This document shows positions 28,501 through 34,140 of a DNA stretch of 64,000 nt, piece by piece. The notes below the pieces were generated by a model. The model worked only from the letters and a program-made list of their open reading frames with translations, was not told the origin of the DNA and ran no database searches. The position numbers and the translations under genes were made by a program. How positions within the stretch are numbered: position 1 is the first letter of the stretch; each line of letters opens with the position of its first letter. This DNA is from Planctomycetota bacterium (lineage in GTDB: Bacteria > Planctomycetota > Phycisphaerae > Phycisphaerales > SM1A02): contig QWPW01000002.1 of NCBI GenBank assembly GCA_003671025.1, forward strand, positions 46,299 to 110,298, given 5' to 3'.

Positions 28501-30987
28501 GTTGGTGGTGGAATCGCTTTCGATACGCACTGGTTTGGCGCGGCGCTCTTCGGGTGCGCGTCCGTCGAAACGTTTGGCCAACATCGCGGCGATTTGCGCT
28601 GCGTCGCCGCCACGTACTTGGAGCAGTCGCAGCGGTGGCAACTCTTCCGGCGCGGTCACATCAAGATCAGTGATGAAAGTCTCGAGCAACGCCAACTGCG
28701 GCGCTTCACCGACAACATAGAGCGCGTTGCTCGGCTCAATGACTTTGATTTCGATCGGCGCAACGTTGCGCGCAGGGTCAAGCGGCACAGCGCTCGCGAC
28801 CAGTGGCGCCAACTTCGCGGCAACATCAGCGGCCGCAGCAACACGCATGGGAATAATCTTGCCCACGCGCGGAGGCGGCATGAGTGTGCGCGCCTGCATG
28901 ATCGCTTGCTCATAGAGCGTGACTGCTTCTTTGCCACCACTCACCAGCAACGCGCCACTCGCCGCATCGACTTCGATAGTGGGAAGCGGAAGATCTGGAG
29001 AGTCCGCGCCTGTGCCAGCGCCGCGCGCAATCTGCGCGTACACCGAACTTGCGCGCTCAACCAGTTTGTTCGCGTCCACGCCAGGAACAGGAATCGCTCG
29101 GAACGAAAATGCATCGCGCGAAGGACGATCGAAACCTGCAACCAGTGATTGCACTTGCGCGACTTGGCTGGGCGTTCCCGAAATCAACAGCGACTTGGTT
29201 GCGTCAAGCGGTTCGATCACCGGCGGCGTAAACGTGGTGCCATCGCGCGGATCGAGAATCTGTTTGGCCAACTCGCGCAGTTGCGGCGCGATCGCGCTGG
29301 GCAACGCGTTGTTCACTGCAATTTGTCGCGTCTCGCGTTCGATCGCACGTGAAGCATCGACTTGATTGAGCAACTCGGTGAAGCGCTGAATCGATTGCGC
29401 GCTACCGACCAACACCAACTCGCGACTCTTCTCATCGAGCTCGATGCGCAGGCTGCGCGCGGGATCGGCGGCTGGTGTTTGTTGTTCGTAAAGCTCACGC
29501 GTGCGAGTCACGGTCTGCTCAGGGTTCGCACTCGTGAGGCGCATCATGCGCACTTGTCGTTCGACGTTGGTGGGACGATCGAGTGTGTCGACAATCGCGC
29601 GAATGCCCGCGATATCCGCGGAATCGCCCGCGATCAACACCGTGCGTCCATCGGGACCCGCGACCAACGACGTCTCATCTTGTTGCCGCTTCGAGAGCAA
29701 CGACTTCGCCGCCGCGAGAATCGCGTCGGGTGATGCGCTCTCCAACTCGATCGCCGCAATCGCGCGATCGCCACGCAAACGCTCGCGCACACTCGCTGAC
29801 TTTCGCGCGATGGTCGAAGGATCGAATCCTTCCATCTCGCCGATGAATCGTTCGGCATCGTCAATCGATGCGAGATCACCGACCACAGTGACGCGCTCTG
29901 CTTCTGGCAGCGCCACGATCGTTGGCTTCTTGTCCGCGGGATAGCCCACGAAAAGTTGCTCGAGGCGTTCCTTCGCTGCGGCGGCTTTCACCTTCACCAC
30001 TGAAAATGTCTTCATGCCTCGACCACCAGAAGCGGTCGGCGAGGCGCCGTTAGCCACAGGCACATCAAGCAATTCGATGGTCTGCTTGAGTTGTTCGATC
30101 TTGGCTCTTGAACCGCGCGCCACGATGGAGTTGGTGCGATCATCGGCCGCGACCACCAGACCAGCGACGCGATTCTCCTCGATTTTGCTGCGTTTCCCGT
30201 CGGCGGGATTGATCACGTACTCAACGACGCGTTCGCCCATGAGTGCTTGCAAACTCTTGAGCAGCGTCGTCGCTTGTGCGTGTTGAATCGCAATGAACTC
30301 GATCACGTTCTCGACATCTTGACGATCGAGTTCATCGATGATCAGTTGCAATCGACGCACTTGCGCCGCGGTCTCGACGATGAGCACTGCGTTCTGTTGT
30401 TCGAGCGCCGTCACCGATCCGTAGGTCGCGATGAGATTCTTGAGTTGCTCTGCGACGGGCTTCGCTTGCGCATTGAGCAGCGGCAAGACCACAGTGACGA
30501 TTTGGTCGTCGGTGATTTGCGCGGGCAACGTTCCCACAAACGTCGGAACATTCTCCTTCTTCATCTCATCGAGCTTCTGCAGAAACAGCCGTCCGCCTTC
30601 CACGCGCAGCATGCAATCTTGAGTTTGCAACAACACGTTGAGCGTCTGCAACGCTTCGCTAAGCGAGTAATCCTTGGGATAGATGTAGTCGACAGTGCCC
30701 TTAGGGACTTCGATTTCGCGCACGATGGGATAGCCAGTGACGCGACTGAAGTAGTCGAGAATCTGGTCGTACGTCTGCCCCTTGAAATTGAATCGCAGTC
30801 GAGGCGCGGGCGTGGCTTGTGACGCGCTCGTTGGTGGAGCAGTCGGCGCACTCGACTCTTGTGTTGGTGCGACGGGAGTCGTCGCGTCGCTTGCAGTTTG
30901 CGCCAACGCGCCCACGGGATTGGTCGCCATGACCGCCGCCAAAAGCGGCGTGAGTCCTGGCGCTGACAACGGAAGGCGCTTTTTCAT
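16504..30987 (-). CDS. gspD: Giant type II secretion secretin GspD with about 52 N-modules
   Basis: An uninterrupted 4827-residue outer-membrane secretin, about seven times the size of ordinary GspD (650-700). The start at 30987 has GAGGAG seven bases upstream and a textbook signal peptide (MKKRLPLSAPG..., cleavage after GALA). Residues 61-135 form an N0/STN-like domain (LRFNFKGQTYDQILDYFSRV). Residues about 140-4480 are about 52 tandem NolW/Secretin_N-type modules, each near 83 residues, most with a D-x-R-T-N-S-L-I-V-type strand (DDRTNSLLVSG, DPTTNSLIVEA). Residues about 4480-4727 are one complete secretin pore domain: VQVLSNPSVMVENNSEGSIQ, DGQTVVIGGLISDR and IPLLGDIPLLGVLFRQFK. The tail is Thr/Pro-rich. 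It is preceded by gspM and followed by a coupled lipoprotein. Known GspD forms the outer-membrane channel. Why so many periplasmic modules are present is unknown. Confidence 0.95.
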   Translation of the reverse strand: MKKRLPLSAPGLTPLLAAVMATNPVGALAQTASDATTPVAPTQESSAPTAPPTSASQATPAPRLRFNFKGQTYDQILDYFSRVTGYPIVREIEVPKGTVDYIYPKDYSLSEALQTLNVLLQTQDCMLRVEGGRLFLQKLDEMKKENVPTFVGTLPAQITDDQIVTVVLPLLNAQAKPVAEQLKNLIATYGSVTALEQQNAVLIVETAAQVRRLQLIIDELDRQDVENVIEFIAIQHAQATTLLKSLQALMGERVVEYVINPADGKRSKIEENRVAGLVVAADDRTNSIVARGSRAKIEQLKQTIELLDVPVANGASPTASGGRGMKTFSVVKVKAAAAKERLEQLFVGYPADKKPTIVALPEAERVTVVGDLASIDDAERFIGEMEGFDPSTIARKSASVRERLRGDRAIAAIELESASPDAILAAAKSLLSKRQQDETSLVAGPDGRTVLIAGDSADIAGIRAIVDTLDRPTNVERQVRMMRLTSANPEQTVTRTRELYEQQTPAADPARSLRIELDEKSRELVLVGSAQSIQRFTELLNQVDASRAIERETRQIAVNNALPSAIAPQLRELAKQILDPRDGTTFTPPVIEPLDATKSLLISGTPSQVAQVQSLVAGFDRPSRDAFSFRAIPVPGVDANKLVERASSVYAQIARGAGTGADSPDLPLPTIEVDAASGALLVSGGKEAVTLYEQAIMQARTLMPPPRVGKIIPMRVAAAADVAAKLAPLVASAVPLDPARNVAPIEIKVIEPSNALYVVGEAPQLALLETFITDLDVTAPEELPPLRLLQVRGGDAAQIAAMLAKRFDGRAPEERRAKPVRIESDSTTNTLILTAHADIFEEVRTFIDEMNRAGDAGVGPTRETFVVGLKSAKAVDLATALDRLYPAPPVPLDARGRPLPHLQKPKEVFVAADPTTNSLIVEAPTERRASFEQLVQTLDRTPLPPQAELRTYHVDKGDIERISQSLRDLAARGMLAKPPVDGTKPVEVLIQAEPLSRTLIVAGDSTTFEKTEQLLKQLQAVATKRGVRVIDVGAADAAQIVIKANKLAAFEVVEGESPTIETEIDTANGTIVASGDEEPLARFTDACRQLLVATTPSVDVRVIPIAHTKAVDVKAYLDGMAASRLGQSAGFAREPAIEVLEKTNSVLVAADARQHELLAMLVKNLDVPAGNTPPLRILQLRSADATTLASALNASYAQRAPDEKNQKPVQITAEPQTNALIVAVHPDLLPEIQQLVEDLNGATRQSASDREIRIFSLKVARAAELAKTIDEMYPQPPVPVDPRGRARPELQPPREVVVRADGPTNSLIVDAPMSRMAGFEKLVEQLDRAQATPDAEIHTWRLSDANLETVAKTIRELATAGQLGTEGSGTVVSVEPVSKTLVVSGPPAIFTKVEQIVRGIEGAAQPATTLRVFKLKVAKAEILAPLVRSALEGRLAQIEPMLVAKQDRVLDVAADRRSNALIVSAPDMLIPVVEELVRQLDEGNVTTGEPIVRVRPLSYADAAQVAVSLSQALAAATNPTTREPLAVKVIAAAGANALLLVGPPSDLDEAEKLITPLDESPSLDAVDAKSFTLKNADAARIAPLVQRLLSDQQQADPRIVLERMRRNRGQPDATPPVNVEADGRTNALIVSGAARIMAVAEGLIKELDREGDAANRTWAMFTPLKAPVAALVDEARRVLEATGTSGANRTELSALAQSGTIVIIGTVEGAAQAKELLTQLDAQAFAAPAADFRVIQLKHISPDVAVNALNAVLLDRSRWPASLVAAAKAGVAVVEPKAVADPLNARVIITAPTELMPLASEVVGQLDRPRDGDEPVEIRVYPLAQAGAADVAKAVEQALSARAASQPNRRRASVSAEATSNSIVVTADPAQLDEVDAVIRAIDVRGPRDAARVRTVFLKNARAAQMAPLVEQLLAGEERRAERARPALPVGASAEPPLRVIADERLNAVIISAMPSALDAAEEMLLQLDVVTQGESDRTVRVLSVRNADAAEIAKSLVDLFETDDGTETPPTIRINLASNSLLVRATNKQYATIEGIVSKLDSASVATTRTLRSVPLDPANGDAEEVARLVRRMMESSDESVEVISVEELLKRYEPEKKPPNGSRGDVGSIDSAQPVWPPMLPARFAFMSAVFAQTPPDAVAPVNAPATDEVKQAQGVTVAVDKDSNSLLLLGSPREIERAMRLIEQASKSLPGEGSRIRSIKLPASSDPTKLASIVVGAIARMTPAGGAVGDLAKRIAIVADEETRSLLVVASDRDFDSVGQLVATLARGQQTEQVVVKSYPLRNAGASRIAEALQAVLAQGGGAKLRALAVTIANDVAPVVVQDGAAVDATSAESVLSDVTFDPTKLRVFAEKGINAITVIGSPEAVAFADRFVAFADREERALAPEMRLIPLKYAKASELARNLQAIFAARGRSLSQQGIVVSAPEFSADDRTNTILVAGGAEVAPEIQRIVSRLDEPSASGKLPLETIALANATPSEAAATIDKVVLALDASRRENTQVVADDAAGVLLVRADETVLAEIRAVLKEIDRSATRQFAIRQIKLERADATRVAQALQKLFDDRAQIAVPGRARGGQRSVSIIGDPRSSTLFIAASEADFTEIGELAQSFDAPDAAQAFDFKVISLRHARAGDIARTVEQMVMEMGGGGPDDSVSVRGDERRNVLIVAGRGDRFTLVGEIVDALDIAQSEGEARTVKTYAAPAGDVEQIASLVRDALGERAQRPWETQTATTGSRIIPIPRSRQIVVRATAAQHVEIAALVSSLATTLAQEGRETAVIPVEFATPEEIAQTLKQFLDDKAAAAAGGASGATIVPSASGGALLVAATPEELGTIRDLVSRLDQPQSGGDRQSDIVVLKKGQATEIARMVSEQFRGRGGAQGVTITADVRTNSVLVSAPGTQFTQVRALIERLDSPASAEETIIRTFTLTTARAEDAVRVLTQSLQLDGKGRTQGVAVKIDPDSPAVQVSARIVADRRSNTIIVTATAESFSVIEKLLAGLEEAPARSPIELRVIDLHHAAAREIAMTLERLAAGVTPATENGVADEGPRIEADPVENRLIIAGTAEQFATITEVVKAIDIPSTRKRITEFVPLKSAKAAGVEEALGYFYGQFAVDPDSPAKQSVRIVGDEATNSLVISAEESEWPAIRELVIKLDSEQFDGSRQLRVIGLKHADARSIAAAINDAFRAQPVNRPPDAKPKEGEAQPVIVNQVKPEEFVSASADEFSNNLVIAASPANMRKIEAIIAQLDQPDFAQLPPPRLIEVRYGNPEQLARSIERVYGLGRNNGRDRGLRIVGDATSNALIVRASDEDYAQIAAIAEALQQQATEQGLQVHLLQLKAAPASRIASAIRDAFAQRARQANLPLSIQIDTVSNGLVIASTGPIFDEIKALVEQMDSLAPDSSKGIFIIDLVNTAPEAAKKIIEEIGLDKPQALDSVSKVISEPLKVAVASGRSALVIVANPADRDTIVSLLKSIDADPPTADAQMRVVRMKNAAALSVAVTLNAMVAQSTAPAAAGAKTGDLARALQEQVRRLRIQPDGTGEPIALDLQKPIKIFADVTSNSIVIASTPDNVRALEEAARLFDSLPVTDAATVRIFPLENIQATQFVRIVRELFAQGKQIGGLTGTQVKAQAGGATGEALAQDIAISVDDRTNTVVVAGKEEAVALVDVLRERLDSQTAVGWIEPRIIKLQYADARDIADLLRAVLVDGSTNLPESGPLQKQVGRIRMARANPGAAATSIESDVFVPFTQLVIRPDMSTNSLVLVASTQNLEIVLELVKLLDTEAAAPGALVRIYPLENASASRIGPLLVQLFDQQFAAKAIRAEDRVRVVPDERLNSIVVSTSTRSFAVLEELLKSLDLKVSPDIREIRTLDLKNASAPRLAAILTRMMDARVDRLKRSSPETADLERVVIAADERTNQLLVAAGADAFDVLQSLLVDLDTDQLMEESGVEVIPVEKANLDRLAGAITQILNRRYAELSPEVAKRVKPLVIADPRTSCLLVAGGPEDGALVRQIVAKLDAIPANPAIGVHVLALDAARAESIAPRLQQLMRDRADSLGTSEVPSDAVSIMPDVASNALIIASSEENLQVVKGLVELLAKAAQDQLADKPFEILVLSKTTAADMVRMLDEMYVGEENRRRGANTIQVSADARLNAIIASGPEADVSAIRRLVAQLDGATPQSVVEIKYIPLQGANVQETVALIQNVLSGNSLAGRGGQQATVLKYLKQIEGVEGDEIEMEISAATRQSISLTPDVRTNTVIVRAPRESMELIERMIKDLDSSTSGSQNIRIFKLTNADASAMARILKELFNLRQSGNLYVLKPREPGDAMANASAATAATPNAGDMLGSDLTLVPDDRMQLSITVDDRTNSLLVSGTPNYLELVEKVVNELDAQEANERETCVYKLKNATAIEVARVVNEFVSEDQRKILQTLSAEELPSASKMLEGEVTVVGDQKSNTVLVNASPKYLERVKAIIDELDVDPPQVLIQVLLAEVSLDSTESLGPEFGLGQIGEFGVVAGLGNLNGVGGKRGNQLLGSLFSNSGTPNVAIGAEDFELLINALASQSRVQVLSNPSVMVENNSEGSIQVGETVRLPDAVSFSAAGQQSSVTPEDIGILLKVTPSINPEGFVRMEIEPEISRLSLQTTQISENFESPVVTRRRATTTVTVKDGQTVVIGGLISDRFERVDTKIPLLGDIPLLGVLFRQFKESSSKTELLIVLTPHVIRSPSSGGIDRAREITESQLNKLTLPAALLDQIRKGELQGVQTKTSSGSATDLTKIPETDDGAGPKLGPTDEAASPSPATATPVTTPTTTPATTPSSAGVVQ
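17546..30570 (-). repeat. Array of about 52 degenerate NolW-like modules
   Basis: Reading the protein by eye I count about 52 successive units of 70-115 residues. Each begins with a strand like RVIxLKxADAxxIA, continues through a variable loop, then the D-x-R-T-N-x-L-I-V strand, and ends with a helix like IxxLVxxLDxP. Sequence identity between units is mostly low, so these are old protein-level repeats and not DNA-level tandem copies. Units 25, 27, 42, 43, 44, 50 and 51 carry longer insertions. The count may be off by one or two where a unit is weak (units 3, 12, 20, 41). Confidence 0.85.
26525..28868 (-). repeat. Two five-module blocks duplicated in tandem in gspD
   Basis: Block A (about 27701-28868, residues 706-1095) and block B (about 26525-27700, residues 1096-1487) each hold five modules in the same order. 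Matching landmarks are YPAPPVPLDARGRPLPHLQ in A and YPQPPVPVDPRGRARPELQ in B; DPTTNSLIVEAPTERRASF and DGPTNSLIVDAPMSRMAGF; LRLLQVRGGDAAQIAAML and LRILQLRSADATTLASAL; LDVTAPEELPPL and LDVPAGNTPPL. The spacing between equivalent landmarks is about 1160 bases, which shows growth of the array by multi-module duplication. Confidence 0.8.
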
Positions 30988-30994
30988 TCGCTGG

Positions 30995-31000
30995 CTCCTC
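30995..31000 (-). promoter_or_regulatory. Ribosome-binding site of giant gspD
   Basis: GAGGAG on the minus strand ends seven bases before the ATG at 30987. It decides the start against an in-frame codon at 31017, which would add ten residues before the signal peptide and has no such site. Confidence 0.85.
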
Positions 31001-31297
31001 GAGATTCTCGCTGTCACGCGGCGAGTCCAATTCTTCGACTGTCGATTGATTCATCAGCGATGAATCACAGGCTTGCAGCGCGGTGTTGAGTCACCGTCTT
31101 CAAGCCTCAAAGTTCAAGCCCGCGCAAAAAACCACGCCTGCGCCTGAACCGAAATCCTGAACGAGTATCTGACGCCTCACCCCTCAACCCGCCAGTGCGA
31201 CGGGGTGCTGTACGAGTTGCATGCATCAAACATTGCATGGAACCTCGCACGGCCTAAGGGGCTCGACCTTGCGCCGCACACTCTGTCCCAACGCACT
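31001..31297. other. Non-coding gap before giant gspD
   Basis: Almost 300 bases separate the gspM stop from the gspD start in an operon whose other genes overlap or nearly touch. I see no ORF with coding bias, no clear sigma-70 or sigma-54 promoter and no strong terminator. It may hold a promoter for separate control of gspD or a long leader, but the sequence alone does not show it. Confidence 0.4.
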
Positions 31298-32353
31298 CTA
31301 TTGAGTACCTTGGGCACGTTGCGTGAGATTGTTTCCGATCTGAACGCGGCAAGATCCGCCGGGCGCGTCGAATACTGCGAAATCGTACTCAACCGCGCGT
31401 AAAACAAGTTCGCCCACGGGGGTTCCGGGGACTAGCGTAAGTGCCGCGCCGCTAGGAACATGACGGAGCCACGCCTCGGGGCCGGACGGTCCCTCGACCA
31501 CCGCGGTCAACATCCACTCTCCGTAGGGAAAGGCTCCGCTGGGCGCGATGACGGGAAGCTCTGCTCCGGCACCAACGTCTACCGTTGGCGCGGTGCCTGG
31601 CAATACCGCGACCACAGTCGTCGGCGGAGCGATTGGCGGAGGGGGCGGCGGAATGCGAAAGGGGTTCGACGCGAAGAGCTGGTCAAAGCGATTCGCCGAC
31701 GCGAGTACCGCGGGGTCAACGACCAACACCGACTTGGGCGCGCGGCCTGGAAGGAAGATGGTGGTGAGTCGGATCGAGAGTCGAACCGCGCCGCCGTCGG
31801 CGGTCGGATCGAGTCTCATCGACTCGATACGCTTGGTCCAAGGCTCGGCGTCGACTCGGAAAAGCAGGCGGAAGACCTGATCAGCGCGCCCGGAGGCGGT
31901 GATCGAGGCCTGAACCTCCACAAAATCTGGTTCGTCGCGGAGCTTGCGTTCTTCGGGTCGCTTAAACTCTTTCTTGGCGGGGGTTCCTCGGGCGACGGAA
32001 GTTCCCGTCGTGACCGAGAACTCCGAGAAGCCGAGTTCCTCGCAGACGCGGTTGAGGCGGCGACGAACTTCGCTGTCTACCAGTTCGAGCGAGGGCCCGA
32101 GGGTGCGATCGGCAGCGCCAGTGATTTTCTTGTCGAGCGCGGCGCGCCCGTCGCGGTCGGCGCGCGCTTTGGTGAGGACACCGATGTACATGTCGCTGTC
32201 GCTGAGCGCCTTGGTTCGCTCCTCGCTGAGCCGATTCTCACCCACGAGATAGCCGAGGCTCGAGCCGATCACGACCGCGATGGCGATGACCACGCCAAGC
32301 CAGTGGCGCGAGATCCAACGAGGGATCGGATGAGCCATCGCTTGGCTGATCAT
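31298..32353 (-). CDS. gspM: GspM-like inner-membrane protein with GspC-like C-terminal domain
   Basis: A 351-residue bitopic protein. A cytoplasmic N-terminus is followed by one membrane helix (residues about 20-37, WLGVVIAIAVVIGSSLGYLV) and a periplasmic part. Residues about 45-215 resemble GspM/PilO, with a helix and a ferredoxin-like segment (VFRLLFRVDAEPWTKRIESM, LSIRLTTIFLPG). A Pro-rich linker (FRIPPPPPPIAPP) near residue 234 leads to a final domain (residues about 279-345) with WMLTAVVEG, GPEAWLRH, GTPVGELVLRAVEYDFAVF and GGSCRVQIG. This has the beta-pattern of the GspC homology region/PilP, which in known systems binds the secretin N0 domain. No separate gspC is seen, so this may be an M-C fusion. 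The ATG overlaps the gspL stop (ATGA). Confidence 0.7.
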   Translation of the reverse strand: MISQAMAHPIPRWISRHWLGVVIAIAVVIGSSLGYLVGENRLSEERTKALSDSDMYIGVLTKARADRDGRAALDKKITGAADRTLGPSLELVDSEVRRRLNRVCEELGFSEFSVTTGTSVARGTPAKKEFKRPEERKLRDEPDFVEVQASITASGRADQVFRLLFRVDAEPWTKRIESMRLDPTADGGAVRLSIRLTTIFLPGRAPKSVLVVDPAVLASANRFDQLFASNPFRIPPPPPPIAPPTTVVAVLPGTAPTVDVGAGAELPVIAPSGAFPYGEWMLTAVVEGPSGPEAWLRHVPSGAALTLVPGTPVGELVLRAVEYDFAVFDAPGGSCRVQIGNNLTQRAQGTQ

Positions 32354-34038
32354 GAAGATCCTCCGCTTGGCGCGTTTGTGTCCGGCGGCGATGGGTTCGC
32401 GTCACTTGGTGCTGTGACAACGGCTGGTCGCGGCGCGAGGTCCGCGGTACGCACGGTGTACGCAAACGGATATTGCAATCGTCGTCCACCACGCGCGTCG
32501 GCGCCGGTTGAACCGAGTGTGTAACTCTTCTCTTTCACCAACGCATCACGCAAGCCATCGGCGACGGTGCGATCCTTCGCCTCGCCATCGAGAATGAACT
32601 TGAGTTCGGGCGCCGCGATGAATTTTCCACTGCTGCTGTACTCAATGTCAGTGTTGGACAACTGCGCACTCAAACCATCAAGCACAACGCTCGATGGATC
32701 AGGCGCAAAGCGACGCAACGCTTCGAGATGATCAAGCCAAGTCGGCGACATCGCGCGATAGGCTTCAACATGACCGAGCATGAGTTGATCACGCTTGGTG
32801 CGACGAAGTTCGGGCAGCGCGTTACGCGCCTTCAACTCGAGATCATCGCGACGTTCTTCAAGCGCGTGCCAAGACTGGCGACCGAATGTCCATCCACCGA
32901 GTGCCGCGATGAGCAACGCACCAGCGACGATCAACACGCGTTGACGCATGCGCGCCGCAACATCGATCAACGGAGTTGGATGCAACAGATCGATTGCGCC
33001 GCCATTGGTACTCAGCGCTGCCTCGTCTTCGAGCAGCAATCCCACCAGCGGCCAACACGCTGCACGCACCGCGTCGCGCGCTGCAACATCAGGAAAATCC
33101 ACCAGTGGATGCGCGTGAAGCATGCTCACTGAGCATCCGCATGACGTCGCAACTTGTGCTTGCAAGAGTTGTCCCGTGGAGTCGTCGGTTGCGATCACCA
33201 CCCGATCAAGCACCAGTGAAGTCATCGATGTGCGCAGTGCTGCAAGCAAGCGACGCAGCTGTACGTGAATCGCCGTCGCGCGCGTGGTTGCTTCCCCCGT
33301 TGCAAGCGAAGCTCCGCGCGCGTGCAGCAATTCGCCGTTGGAAATGACGACAAACTCCACGCCATCCGCGCACGCGTCGATGAACAACGTCGTGCCGTTG
33401 CGATGGGTTGGATGTGTGCGAATCAATGCCAACGCGCCCAACGCGCGAATTCCCACGCGGGCAACAGGAAGACTCACGCGTGTGACCGCTGCCTGCACGC
33501 GAGCGCTCACTGCTGCGGCCACGATGACTGTCGTTCGTCCCGCGCCTTTGCGCACCAACTGAAAGTCGCCCAACGTTTCGACGCCGCGCGCTTCGACCGA
33601 TTCGGGCGCGTAGTCACGCGCAAGCGCGATGCGCGCCATGCTGCGCACTTCGGCTTCATCATCCGCGGGAAGCTCGACCATTCCCATCAACACGGATTCG
33701 CGCGCGAGCGCCAAGATGCACCCTTGCGCTGCGTCGTTTGCCGAAAATCCATGCGGCGTGAGATCGAGTGGCGCGGGCGCATCGCTCGTTGCCGCAGCAA
33801 GCACATCGACAACATCTGAAGAGTCATCGCGAAGACTTTGCGTCGTCGCGGCAGCATCAATCGCGAACTCGACCGCGCGCGAAATGCTCAACCGGCCTGC
33901 GACGCGTTCGCATTGCACAACGCGCATCGTGACGCCACCAAAGTCGACCGCCATGTTCCGAGCCTTCGAGCCGCGTCGTGTGGACGAACTCTCTGAAGCC
34001 GCAGTGTCGATTGGATCATGGGGTTGAGCGGAGTTCAT
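32350..34038 (-). CDS. gspL: GspL-type (PilM-PilN-like) type II secretion platform protein
   Basis: A 562-residue inner-membrane platform protein. From residue 30 there is an actin-like ASKHA domain like PilM/GspL (MAVDFGGVTMRVVQCE, LARESVLMGMVELPADDEAE, RIALARDYAPESVEARGVET, FIDACADGVEFVVISNGEL). A single membrane helix follows near residues 365-387 (VLIVAGALLIAALGGWTF). The periplasmic part has a coiled coil (LEERRDDLELKARN) and a PilN-like ferredoxin fold (WLDHLEALRRFAPDPSSVVL to YTVR). GspL links the ATPase GspE in the cytoplasm to GspM and the pseudopilus. It lies between gspK and gspM as in standard gsp operons and overlaps gspM by four bases. Confidence 0.85.
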   Translation of the reverse strand: MNSAQPHDPIDTAASESSSTRRGSKARNMAVDFGGVTMRVVQCERVAGRLSISRAVEFAIDAAATTQSLRDDSSDVVDVLAAATSDAPAPLDLTPHGFSANDAAQGCILALARESVLMGMVELPADDEAEVRSMARIALARDYAPESVEARGVETLGDFQLVRKGAGRTTVIVAAAVSARVQAAVTRVSLPVARVGIRALGALALIRTHPTHRNGTTLFIDACADGVEFVVISNGELLHARGASLATGEATTRATAIHVQLRRLLAALRTSMTSLVLDRVVIATDDSTGQLLQAQVATSCGCSVSMLHAHPLVDFPDVAARDAVRAACWPLVGLLLEDEAALSTNGGAIDLLHPTPLIDVAARMRQRVLIVAGALLIAALGGWTFGRQSWHALEERRDDLELKARNALPELRRTKRDQLMLGHVEAYRAMSPTWLDHLEALRRFAPDPSSVVLDGLSAQLSNTDIEYSSSGKFIAAPELKFILDGEAKDRTVADGLRDALVKEKSYTLGSTGADARGGRRLQYPFAYTVRTADLAPRPAVVTAPSDANPSPPDTNAPSGGSS

Positions 34039-34140
34039 CGTTGGTGCGTGTTGACGTGAGTGCTATCAAGCGTTCGCAGAGGAACACCCGTGCGGTTCAT
34101 GCGCTGCAAAAAGCGCTGACATTTGCTGAGAAAACCCACA

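Noticed and set aside
16504-30987. The idea that the giant gene is an assembly artefact from collapsed repeats
   Set aside because: Modules differ strongly at DNA and protein level, the frame is intact over 14.5 kb and boundaries make sense. A repeat-driven error would create near-identical copies, which I do not see.
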